Of a stretch of DNA of 64,000 bases, positions 8,894-16,469 are shown in pieces. Position 1 is the stretch's first letter. Each line of letters starts with the position of its first letter. The notes beneath the pieces were generated by a model. That model was not told the DNA's origin and searched no databases. It worked only from the letters and a program-made list of their open reading frames with translations. A program made the translations under genes and the position numbers. Origin of the DNA: Enterobacter chengduensis (GTDB taxonomy: Bacteria; Pseudomonadota; Gammaproteobacteria; Enterobacterales; Enterobacteriaceae); the NCBI RefSeq assembly GCF_001984825.2, contig NZ_CP043318.1:1860001-1924000 (forward strand), read 5' to 3'.

Positions 8894-8996
8894 ACCGCAG
8901 ACTCCTCTGTTAAAAACAACACGACCCCTAAAGTGTAGGAGAAATCATAAACGCGGTGGGTTTCATTCCGGTGAAGGATATTCAACTGGCGTTCTG

Positions 8997-9021
8997 GGCT
9001 CTGGCACGCGGTGCCAGAGCC
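8997..9021. repeat. Perfect 11-bp stem-loop at the end of the dlt operon
   Basis: GGCTCTGGCAC and its exact complement flank a 3-base loop, 29 bases after the dltC stop. No T-run follows on either strand, so it is a transcript-end stabiliser or a factor-dependent stop rather than a standard intrinsic terminator. Confidence 0.6.
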
Positions 9022-9049
9022 TTCAGGGGAGGGGCTACGGCAGAGGCGT

Positions 9050-9268
9050 TTAGCGGTTTTCTTCAATATAGCGGGCCAGATCGGCCGGGGTTTTCAGCAC
9101 CGTCGCCACGTCGGTTGGTGGGATCATACAGCCGTAAACGTCCTGCACTTCCAGCACCATGTCGACCGCCAGGATGGAGTCGAGAATGTCGGATTCAATC
9201 AGCTCATCGTGAAAGCCCACCTTACGGGATAACACTTTTTCGAACAGGGCGAGAATTTCTTGTTCCAT
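9050..9268 (-). CDS. dltC: DltC-like D-alanyl (acyl) carrier protein
   Basis: A 72-aa acyl carrier protein. The phosphopantetheine attachment serine is Ser31 in the motif LDSI (DILDSILAVDMV), preceded and followed by the usual amphipathic helices. I chose the ATG at 9268 (MEQEILALFEKV) over an in-frame ATG at 9286 because AGGA sits 8 bases before it. It follows the adenylating enzyme gene by 17 bases. In Dlt systems the carrier receives D-alanine from DltA and presents it to the membrane acyltransferase DltB. The dedicated size and context support DltC rather than a fatty-acid ACP. The identity of the amino or acyl group is inferred. Confidence 0.85.
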   Translation of the reverse strand: MEQEILALFEKVLSRKVGFHDELIESDILDSILAVDMVLEVQDVYGCMIPPTDVATVLKTPADLARYIEENR

Positions 9269-9285
9269 AATTTTTCCTGGGGTCA

Positions 9286-10719
9286 TTAATTTGTGCGGGC
9301 GTAAGCGTCCAGCAGCTTGCGGTCAATTTTGCCGTTAGGATTCAGCGGCAAAGCGTCTTTTACGATAATTTGTGACGGCACCATATAGGGCGGAACCACC
9401 TTCGACAGCGAGGTTTTGATGGTATCCGGCGCCAGATCCGTCACGCAGAACGCGGCAATGCGCAGCACGCTGCCGCAGGATTTCATCAGCGGCAGCACCA
9501 CCGCTTCGTTGATGCCGGACATCGCCAGCAGGCGGTTTTCGATCTCGTTGATTTCAATACGGTAACCGTTCAGTTTGACCTGGCTGTCGTTGCGGCCCTG
9601 GCAGTAGATGAGCCCGTCTTCATAGCCCAGATCGCCGGTCCGGTAGCCGCGAAACGCGTCATCTTCCCGATGAAGTAATTTCGCCGCGTTCTCCTGGGGC
9701 AGGCCAAGGTAGCCGCGCATGACGTTTTTCCCCCAGATAATCAGCTCGCCTTCAGCGGAAATTTCCATTTTGCTCTCAGGCATCATGACCCCTACCGGCA
9801 GCACGGCGCCGTCGCTGTTCAGGATCGCATCCGTGATTTCAACCACGGTTGTCGCGATGGTCGCTTCCGTTGGGCCATAGGAGTTGATGATTTTTGCCTG
9901 CGGGAAGCGGCGGCGTAGCTGTTTAACCAGCGCCTTGTTTAACACTTCACCAATGAAGATAAACACGCCGAGTTCAGGCAAATACTCGCTGTTGAACTGC
10001 GGGGAAAGCAGCTGCTGGTAGGCAAAAGAGGGGGTGGAGACCCAGGCGGAGACGGCGTTGCTTTTCAGTCGCGCCAGCCAGGTCTCTTTCTGAATGTCCT
10101 CTTTGGCGTTCAGGACGATGTGTCCGCCCATCGCCAGATTCGCCAGCAACGGGATCAGGGAGAGGTCAAAGCTGAACACCGCGTGGTTCATCAGGACCGG
10201 TTTTTCCGGCAGGGAAAAGTCCTTGCTGACCCATTTCATGAAGTGCCATACGCTTTCACGGCCAATCTGCACCCCTTTAGGCTTGCCGGTGCTGCCCGAG
10301 GTAAACATGATGTAGGCCAGATCCTGCTCTTCCAGCACCTTGCCCGACTCACCGGTGGCGATGAACTGCCGGGTCGCGACGTCGTAATAGTAAGGGGCAC
10401 TCGCCAGATGGCAGATCTCCCGAAGGCGCTCCTGCGGGTAAATGCAGTCCACCGGGATGTACGGAATGTTGTGCAGCAGGCAGCTGTAAATCGCCACGGC
10501 GAACTCGGCCTGCTGGTGGCCGTACAAGACGACCGGCGTCCCGACAGCAGGCTGGCAACGCCGATAGCGCGCTGCCCAGTCCGTCACGGCGTCGGAAAGC
10601 TGCAGCCAGCTTAAGGCTTCGTCGCTGCCGCTGATGGCCAGCTGCTGCGGGGAGGCGGGATCGCACAATGCCGCACGCAGGAAATCCTGCAGTTCCTGAA
10701 GCTCGGTGTGATTTTTCAT
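9286..10719 (-). CDS. dltA: DltA-like D-alanine--carrier protein ligase (AMP-forming)
   Basis: A 477-aa ANL-superfamily adenylation enzyme. It shows the P-loop motif YIMFTSGSTGKPKG (near residue 131), the SYGPTEATIATT motif, the YRTGDLG hinge aspartate, and the C-terminal catalytic lysine in NPNGKIDRK. Length and motifs match DltA, which activates D-alanine with ATP and loads it on the carrier protein DltC; it is shorter than most NRPS adenylation enzymes because it lacks extra domains. The start overlaps the dltB stop by 4 bases (ATGA), so the two are translationally coupled. Substrate specificity for D-alanine rather than another amino acid is inferred from the operon. Confidence 0.88.
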   Translation of the reverse strand: MKNHTELQELQDFLRAALCDPASPQQLAISGSDEALSWLQLSDAVTDWAARYRRCQPAVGTPVVLYGHQQAEFAVAIYSCLLHNIPYIPVDCIYPQERLREICHLASAPYYYDVATRQFIATGESGKVLEEQDLAYIMFTSGSTGKPKGVQIGRESVWHFMKWVSKDFSLPEKPVLMNHAVFSFDLSLIPLLANLAMGGHIVLNAKEDIQKETWLARLKSNAVSAWVSTPSFAYQQLLSPQFNSEYLPELGVFIFIGEVLNKALVKQLRRRFPQAKIINSYGPTEATIATTVVEITDAILNSDGAVLPVGVMMPESKMEISAEGELIIWGKNVMRGYLGLPQENAAKLLHREDDAFRGYRTGDLGYEDGLIYCQGRNDSQVKLNGYRIEINEIENRLLAMSGINEAVVLPLMKSCGSVLRIAAFCVTDLAPDTIKTSLSKVVPPYMVPSQIIVKDALPLNPNGKIDRKLLDAYARTN

Positions 10720-11837
10720 AGAGGTGACATTCCACTAAAGATGTAAAGGGATCCCGCGGCGCTCGCCAGCGTCAGAATTCGCCCTAAAAACGCAACGGCC
10801 GGATACTGCAGCCCGCGGTGCAGTGCCGGGCTACGTTTGGCCGACCACAGCAGCATGTTGTGCGCGACGGAAATCGCGCCAAACAGCGCGCCGCTAATGA
10901 CGTAATGGCGCTCCAGACCATTCCATGCCCCCATGCAGAACAGGGTGCAAAAAATACCGATATTTTGCGCCAGCGTTTTGTTTTGACGGAAAAAGTTGAA
11001 CTTCATCAGGTTCATATAAACGGGCATAAAGACCACATCGCGCAGCCATTCAGACAGGCTGATGTGGAAGCGACGCCAGAAATCCTGCGGGTTTTTAGCC
11101 AGAAGCGGCATATTGAAGTTTGCCGGAATGTTGAGCCCAAACAGGCGGCCCGCGCCGATGGCCATATTGCTGTAGCCCGCAAAATCAAAGTAGAGGTAGG
11201 CGCTATAGGCAATCGACATCACCACGCCCACGGTCAGCGTAAACGGCTTATGGCTCCAGGGCTGGACGACAAGCGAATCAATCAGCATGGCAAACAGGAA
11301 CTTCTGGACAATGCCGGTAATGATTTGCTCTAGCGCGACTAAAAACTGTTCGCGGTTAAGGGCAAATACGGGCTTGCTGACGTCACTCATCCATGTCCGC
11401 CAGCGGTACATCGGGCCAGCCAGGATAATAAAGGGCATAAACAGGTAGCAGAAATAGTGCAGGAAATTCTGCCCTTCCTTTTTGCTGCGATAGAGCAGCA
11501 CGTCCACCGCGCGGAACGTCATGAAGGAGAGGCCAATCATGCCGAGATGATGATTAACGTGCAGTTTCACCAAAAATAAAGGAAGCAGCGTTAACACAAT
11601 CGCCTGCCAGGTTTTTAACCATCCCTTTTCTTTTAACGTGGCGACAAGATAAAAGCTGAAAAATACGGCCGCGGGAACCCGGTAGTCACCCTGAAAAATA
11701 TAGCCCCAGCCTAATGCGGCCAGCACGGATAAGGCCGATAAATAGGTCAGACGATGGCGTAATACGCGATTGACCAGCGCAAACGCCAGGGCGGATGAAA
11801 ATAAATAGACAAAAAACATTCCCGAGCTGTACATCAT
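10716..11837 (-). CDS. dltB: DltB-like MBOAT-family membrane acyltransferase
   Basis: A 373-aa polytopic membrane protein with about ten hydrophobic helices. It contains the MBOAT signature FWRRFHISLSEWLRDVVFMP and a downstream conserved histidine (NGLERHYVISG). In Gram-positive bacteria DltB moves the D-alanyl group from DltC across the membrane, passing it to DltX/DltD for esterification of teichoic acid. Enterobacteria have no teichoic acid, so the acceptor here must be another envelope polymer. It starts 6 bases after the dltX-like gene and overlaps dltA by 4 bases. Family call is firm; acceptor is unknown. Confidence 0.88.
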   Translation of the reverse strand: MMYSSGMFFVYLFSSALAFALVNRVLRHRLTYLSALSVLAALGWGYIFQGDYRVPAAVFFSFYLVATLKEKGWLKTWQAIVLTLLPLFLVKLHVNHHLGMIGLSFMTFRAVDVLLYRSKKEGQNFLHYFCYLFMPFIILAGPMYRWRTWMSDVSKPVFALNREQFLVALEQIITGIVQKFLFAMLIDSLVVQPWSHKPFTLTVGVVMSIAYSAYLYFDFAGYSNMAIGAGRLFGLNIPANFNMPLLAKNPQDFWRRFHISLSEWLRDVVFMPVYMNLMKFNFFRQNKTLAQNIGIFCTLFCMGAWNGLERHYVISGALFGAISVAHNMLLWSAKRSPALHRGLQYPAVAFLGRILTLASAAGSLYIFSGMSPL

Positions 11838-11843
11838 TCGGCC

Positions 11844-11966
11844 TCAGAACTTTTGATATTCAAAATGCAGCTGCATACTCATGCTGTCATCGACAGAGGT
11901 CCACGCGACGATGGTGATCGCCAGCAGGAGATAAAGGAAAAAAAGACGGATCGCAATTTTCATCAT
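11844..11966 (-). CDS. dltX: DltX-like 40-aa membrane microprotein with C-terminal FxYxxF motif
   Basis: A 40-codon frame overlaps the dltD stop by 4 bases (ATGA) and ends 6 bases before dltB. It has one transmembrane helix (residues 5-22, IRLFFLYLLLAITIVAW), a short outside segment and the exact C-terminus FEYQKF (F35, Y37, F40). Gram-positive DltX proteins are about 50 aa, have one helix, and end in a conserved FxYxxF-type motif proposed to carry the acyl group from DltB to DltD. Position, topology and terminal motif all agree. It is too short for default gene callers. I infer function from these matches; no homology search was possible. Confidence 0.8.
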   Translation of the reverse strand: MMKIAIRLFFLYLLLAITIVAWTSVDDSMSMQLHFEYQKF

Positions 11967-13102
11967 TTAAAACTCTGTGCAATAAAACGAATCATAGGAA
12001 CCCAGGCCAGTTCGGAAGGGTGCAAACGATCCCAGTTCCAGCCATTCTGATACGGCATGGCGTACATATCTAAATAGGGGATCTGGTTCTCTTCCAGAAT
12101 GGTTTTAATTTGCTTATCAACCGGGCGGAAGGTATCGGTATTGTAAAGCGCCCAGGGGTTAACCGGGTCGACGATAGCAATCACCTGCACGTGACGATCT
12201 TTCAGCAGCTGAACGGTTTTACGGAAAGCGGCAATTTGCGCAGGCACGACCGGCGTATCATCCCACTGCTGCGGCTTACCGTCCTCTTCGTAAATCGTTT
12301 TGTCCATCCACAGCGTTGCCGCGCTCTGCTGGCGTTTTTTATTTAACTCGCGCGCATTCGCCAGCTCTTTATCCCAGTCCGGTGAAATGTGGGCGGCTGG
12401 CTGCTGCGGCCAGGGCTGCACCGTCTGGGGCGTCACGTTGAGCAGCGCCAGCCAGTCGTTTTTTATCTGGGTGCAGATGTTCGCAAACTGGAAGCTCAGC
12501 TCGTCCCACATCAGGTCGGGGTGCCAGCCAAAGACGCGCATCTGGCCAAAGGTTAAATGGCTTATTTCTTTAGCATCAATATGTTTTAAGTAATTAACCA
12601 GCAGCGGGCGAGCCTGCGGATCTTTCATCAGCGGATTGAAGATAGAGCCTGGGAAGTTATCGGCATAAATAGCCGGCGGCAGCCCTTTTGAGTAAAAGCT
12701 GTCAGGTGCCAGGAGTAACACCACTTTACTGTTTGCGTTAAGGCTATTTTTAAAACGAGAGAACAGTAAAAATTGCGTTTCATCATCAACAAACGCATCG
12801 CCATACGCCACGACGGGCTGGTGCAATTGCTTATTAAAGTAATTATATACCGCGTAATGTTCATCTTCTGAGGTCGCAACCTCAGACGCGCCAATGAAAA
12901 AAATAGCATTCCCCTGTAAGGCATGGGAAATAGTCGCAATTTTTTCCGCTTGTTCTTTAGGCGTGCCCGTCATGGATTTAATCAGCGGCTGGAAGGTGAG
13001 CGGTGGATTGACGCTCGTCATCAGCGGATGAACACAAATGAACATAATGGCCAGCGTCGCCATCAGGATATGTAAGCAAAACGTATTTTTGATTTTCATC
13101 AT
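11963..13102 (-). CDS. dltD: DltD-like envelope polymer acyl-transfer protein
   Basis: A 379-aa protein anchored by one N-terminal helix (residues 8-29) with an outside SGNH-hydrolase-like domain. Ser73 lies in FIGASEVATSE (DltD proteins have GSSE here), and the C-terminal Asp358-x-x-His361 pair is in WDRLHPSE. In Dlt pathways DltD completes D-alanine transfer to the polymer on the outer side of the membrane. It is the first gene of the leftward operon D-X-B-A-C; Gram-positive operons usually run X-A-B-C-D. By eye the coding sequence is more AT-rich than the flanking genes, which together with the tRNA bracket suggests acquisition by transfer. Confidence 0.85.
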   Translation of the reverse strand: MMKIKNTFCLHILMATLAIMFICVHPLMTSVNPPLTFQPLIKSMTGTPKEQAEKIATISHALQGNAIFFIGASEVATSEDEHYAVYNYFNKQLHQPVVAYGDAFVDDETQFLLFSRFKNSLNANSKVVLLLAPDSFYSKGLPPAIYADNFPGSIFNPLMKDPQARPLLVNYLKHIDAKEISHLTFGQMRVFGWHPDLMWDELSFQFANICTQIKNDWLALLNVTPQTVQPWPQQPAAHISPDWDKELANARELNKKRQQSAATLWMDKTIYEEDGKPQQWDDTPVVPAQIAAFRKTVQLLKDRHVQVIAIVDPVNPWALYNTDTFRPVDKQIKTILEENQIPYLDMYAMPYQNGWNWDRLHPSELAWVPMIRFIAQSFK

Positions 13103-13336
13103 TAACCAGTAAAACTACGTGGCAGTAATTTCTACAATCTGTAGGCGCTCAGATTTATAACAATTACACAACAAATGGCCGTCTATTTTTGTGGCATTCT
13201 ATACCAGAGCGATTTAAAAAGATGAGCGTCGCTGTGTTACGGTTTGTACAAGGGAGAAGAGCGTCATGCAGGGAACGCGTTTCGGTGGCTTTTTGCGCAG
13301 TCAAACGCCCGCGGGTAAAAATAGAAAAATTCCTGC

Positions 13337-13365
13337 TTTACAAGGCGCTAATAGATGTTTATAGT
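13337..13365 (+). promoter_or_regulatory. Promoter of the second tRNA-Ser gene
   Basis: -35 TTTACA (13337-13342), a 17-bp spacer and -10 TATAGT (13360-13365), then a GCGCC discriminator as in stringently controlled stable-RNA promoters. The -10 and discriminator are part of the duplicated block. Confidence 0.75.
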
Positions 13366-13377
13366 GCGCCTCACTTT

Positions 13378-13465
13378 GGAAGCGTGGCCGAGCGGTTGAA
13401 GGCACCGGTCTTGAAAACCGGCGACCCGAAAGGGTTCTAGAGTTCGAATCTCTACGCTTCCGCCA
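13378..13465 (+). tRNA. tRNA-Ser (anticodon UGA), copy 2
   Basis: An 88-base tRNA with encoded CCA and anticodon TGA. It differs from copy 1 at three tRNA positions. T6 becomes C6, which turns a G-U wobble into a G-C pair, and the outer T-stem pair C49-G65 becomes T49-A65, a compensated change. All stems stay paired, so it looks functional. It has its own promoter and terminator. Confidence 0.97.
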
Positions 13466-13471
13466 AATTCG

Positions 13472-13504
13472 AAACCCAGGTCGTTATGCGACCTGGGTTT
13501 TTTT
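13472..13504 (+). terminator. Intrinsic terminator of tRNA-Ser copy 2
   Basis: A 12-bp stem AAACCCAGGTCG / CGACCTGGGTTT with loop TTATG runs into seven T, 6 bases after the tRNA. Confidence 0.88.
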
Positions 13505-13544
13505 GTGCGCGCAGAAAATCCCCCTTTGATTGGTAAAAACTGCC

Positions 13545-14402
13545 TTAAGCGGGAATCCTGGTGCTGAGGATACTGCGTCGATACTGCAGCGGCGTCTGGC
13601 GCATCATCTTTTTAAAGCAGGTAATGAAATAGGTCACCTCGCTAAAGCCCACCGCCAGCGCAATGGCGTCAACAGGCTCATCGCTGTACCGCAGCAGATC
13701 GCAGCTGCTTTTTATCCGGCGGGTTAGCAAATACTCATGGATGCTGCCGCCGGTCTGCTGGCGAAAAATGCGTGAGGTATAGCTGCGCGAGAGCCCCAGG
13801 TCGTGCGCTAGCTGGTCGAGCGAAAACTTGCTGGCATAGTGGGCTTCGACCCAGCTCATAATCCGCGAGGCGACGGTCTGCTGGCGCGGCGGGTAGGGCT
13901 GCGGCTGCTCGGGCAGAAATGCCATGAGCTGCATCGCCAGAAATGCCACCTCGCAGGCTGCGGTCTGCTCGTTATCCTCCAGGCCCTGAAACTGTTCAAG
14001 GATCCTCTCGATAAACGCCGCGTGCTCGCTGAGATCGTAGATTTGCGCCGGCAGATTGCTGGCGGCCAGCGCGGCGAACCGGGCCTGATGGCGCGGGAAG
14101 GCGCTGAGCGCACTTTCGACGACGGACTGCTCAATGTGCATGGTGGTGCGGTGATAGGGGTTCTTATCGCTATGATCCACCTGCACCTTATGCAAACGGA
14201 AGGGCGGGAAGATAAATAGTCGCCCCGGACGCGCGGTATAGTGCTGATTATCCACCACCACGATGCCGTAACCGCTGGAAATATAGAGCAATTCAACGCA
14301 CTGATGCCAGTGGTAATAAATCGCGCTGGTGGTAGACATGCGGTTAAATGATATTGCCTGCCGATCGAGCGTGATCCGTTCCAGCAGTTGCGTTTCCCTC
14401 AT
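13545..14402 (-). CDS. AraC-family transcriptional regulator of the DUF2264/GH88 cluster
   Basis: A 285-aa regulator. The N-terminal cupin-like sensor domain includes YYHWHQCVELLYISSGYG and HYTARPGRLFIFPP. The C-terminal AraC/XylS domain (about residues 185-280) has two helix-turn-helix motifs, with SLDQLAHDLGLSRSYTSRIFRQ in the first and DAIALAVGFSEVTYFITCFKKMMRQTPLQYRR in the second. It is transcribed away from the DUF2264-transporter-GH88 operon, with about 228 bases between the two starts. This is the usual arrangement for an AraC-type activator of a sugar-use operon. The inducer would be a sugar from that pathway, by inference. Confidence 0.85.
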   Translation of the reverse strand: MRETQLLERITLDRQAISFNRMSTTSAIYYHWHQCVELLYISSGYGIVVVDNQHYTARPGRLFIFPPFRLHKVQVDHSDKNPYHRTTMHIEQSVVESALSAFPRHQARFAALAASNLPAQIYDLSEHAAFIERILEQFQGLEDNEQTAACEVAFLAMQLMAFLPEQPQPYPPRQQTVASRIMSWVEAHYASKFSLDQLAHDLGLSRSYTSRIFRQQTGGSIHEYLLTRRIKSSCDLLRYSDEPVDAIALAVGFSEVTYFITCFKKMMRQTPLQYRRSILSTRIPA

Positions 14403-14630
14403 TTTACCTCCAGGACAACAGATTTAAATTTTTAGGCCATCGTTTGTAATTTATCCCTCTCGCGGCCAGCAAAATCCAGAAAAAATGAAATAGCGGTTCA
14501 ATTTTGTGAGTCTGCTCACTCAGCGCCGGGAATAAAAGCAGTTACTCTTCATCCAGACGTCGCACTCATGGCGTTAAAAAGCCTAATAACAACAACTTAT
14601 CTCTACCCTCGTGTAATGCGGGAGGACCCT

Positions 14631-16469
14631 GTGCAACCTAAAAACATCAATCTGGATAATCCACTGACAGGCCGGGAAGAGGTGCAGCGGCTGGTCAACG
14701 AGATGCTCAACGCGGTGGCGCCCTGGTTTGAAAAAGACGCCAGCCGTATTGATTTAGCAAACTTCACCGCTCACTACGGCCAGCAGGTCGCGAGCATGGA
14801 AGCCTTTTCCCGCCTGCTGTGGGGCGTCACGCCGCTGCTGGCTGGCGGCAGCGAGCCGCAACGCTTCTCCTTCTATTTACAGGCGATAAAAAACGGCACC
14901 AATCCGCAGCACGCTGACTACTGGGGGGATGTCGGCCCTTACGATCAGCGCATCGTCGAGATGGCGGCCTACGGTCTGCTGCTGGCGCTGGCGGGTGAAA
15001 CCGTCCTGGCACACTTCACCGAGACGGAGAAAGCGAATTTATGGCGCTGGCTAAGGCAGTGCGAGACCCAGGACATCCCCGATAACAACTGGCACTTCTT
15101 CCCGATTCTGGTGCAGGTCGGCTTCCATCACTGCGGCATGCCGACCAACCCGCAGGCGCTGGAGGACCATTTTGCTGCCATGGAGCATTACTATCTCGGC
15201 GATGGCTGGTACGCCGATGGTCCGGGCCGGCCGCGCGACTATTACATCTCGATGGGCTTCCATTTCTATGGCCTGATCTACGCGAAGCTGATGGTCGATG
15301 TCGATCCTAAGCGGTGTGCAACCCTGCGCGATCGCGCCGCGCGTTTCTCCTCTGACTTCATCCATTTCTTCGCCGAAGACGGCGCGGCGATCCCGTTTGG
15401 CCGTAGCCTGACCTACCGCTTTGCCGAGGCGGCGTTCTGGAGTGCGGCGGCCTTCGCCGGGCTGGAGGTCTTTTCGCCGGGCGTGATGAAGGGCATCGTG
15501 CTGCGCCATCTGCGCTGGTGGCTGAAGCAGCCGATATTTGACCGCGACGGCATACTGAGCGTCGGCTACAGCTACCCGAATCTGGCGATGGCGGAAGACT
15601 ACAACGCGCCGGGTTCGCCCTACTGGGGCCTGAAGACCCTGCTGGTGCTGGCACTAGATGAGGGCGACGCCTTCTGGCAGTCCGCAGAGCTGCCGCTGCC
15701 GCCGCTGGCAGCGCAGCACACGATAGCCCACGCGGATCAGGTCGTGGTGCATCAGGCCGATCACCTGTGGATGCTGACGTCCGGCCAGCTTGAGCTGAAC
15801 AACTTCGTCAATACCGAAGCGAAATACTGCAAGTTTGCCTATTCCACCCGCTTTGGCTTCACCCTCGAACGCGGGCGCTATGGCCTGAACCACGCCGCGC
15901 CCGATTCGATGCTGCTGCTGGCCGAAAAGGATAACTACTGGCGTGGCCGCCGTGAATGCCAGCAGGTGGTCACCGCTGACGGCACCATTTACAGCCGCTG
16001 GCTGCCGTGGCGCGACGTGGTGATTGAGAGCTGGCTGCTGGCGCTGGGCGACTGGCAGCTGCGCGTCCATCGTATCAACACCCGGCGCGCGCTGGACTGC
16101 GCGGAAGGGGGCTTTAGCCTGGCGAACCGCCCGCAGCCGCAGGTTCACGAGAGTGACGGCGCCTGCTGGTTGCGCAGCCCCCGGGATGCAACGGCCATTT
16201 TCTGTTTACATCCCCACATCCGCCGCGGCGAAACGGTACTGACGCCGCCAAACAGTAATCTGCTGTTCGCCGAGCGCGCGGCGGTGCCGGTGCTGCGCGG
16301 CGAGCTCGCCCCCGGTAAGCATGTGTTAATCAGCGCGGTGTGGGCGGGAAATGCCGCCGACTTCGATCCGCAACATTGCCCACAGGCCATCATCAGCGAC
16401 GACGCGGTACGCTTCGTGACGGCACGACAGGAAACGACGCTCGTTCTGGCCCCGGAGGCATCGCTATGA
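14631..16469 (+). CDS. DUF2264 family protein, probable carbohydrate-active enzyme
   Basis: A protein of about 612 aa that matches the DUF2264 family as I know it (NPLTGREEVQRLVNEMLNAVAPWFEKDASRID at the start, YADGPGRPRDYYISMGFHFYG in the middle). The helix-rich, Trp/Tyr-rich N-terminal two thirds resemble (alpha/alpha)6 barrel sugar enzymes, and the C-terminal third is beta-rich. I prefer the GTG at 14631, which has GGGAGGA 5 bases upstream, to the ATG at 14568, which has none. There is no signal peptide, so it acts in the cytoplasm, after import. It heads an operon with a sugar:H+ symporter and a GH88 hydrolase. Its exact reaction is not known. Confidence 0.75.
   Translation: MQPKNINLDNPLTGREEVQRLVNEMLNAVAPWFEKDASRIDLANFTAHYGQQVASMEAFSRLLWGVTPLLAGGSEPQRFSFYLQAIKNGTNPQHADYWGDVGPYDQRIVEMAAYGLLLALAGETVLAHFTETEKANLWRWLRQCETQDIPDNNWHFFPILVQVGFHHCGMPTNPQALEDHFAAMEHYYLGDGWYADGPGRPRDYYISMGFHFYGLIYAKLMVDVDPKRCATLRDRAARFSSDFIHFFAEDGAAIPFGRSLTYRFAEAAFWSAAAFAGLEVFSPGVMKGIVLRHLRWWLKQPIFDRDGILSVGYSYPNLAMAEDYNAPGSPYWGLKTLLVLALDEGDAFWQSAELPLPPLAAQHTIAHADQVVVHQADHLWMLTSGQLELNNFVNTEAKYCKFAYSTRFGFTLERGRYGLNHAAPDSMLLLAEKDNYWRGRRECQQVVTADGTIYSRWLPWRDVVIESWLLALGDWQLRVHRINTRRALDCAEGGFSLANRPQPQVHESDGACWLRSPRDATAIFCLHPHIRRGETVLTPPNSNLLFAERAAVPVLRGELAPGKHVLISAVWAGNAADFDPQHCPQAIISDDAVRFVTARQETTLVLAPEASL

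Noticed and set aside
8997..9021. Intrinsic terminator of the dlt operon
   Set aside because: The stem is perfect but no T-run follows on the coding strand, so it is recorded as a stem-loop only.
7842..13465. Prophage or integrative element using serT as attachment site
   Set aside because: No integrase, excisionase or phage gene lies between the tRNA copies, and the repeat includes promoter sequence rather than only a tRNA 3' end. A duplication or decayed island fits better.
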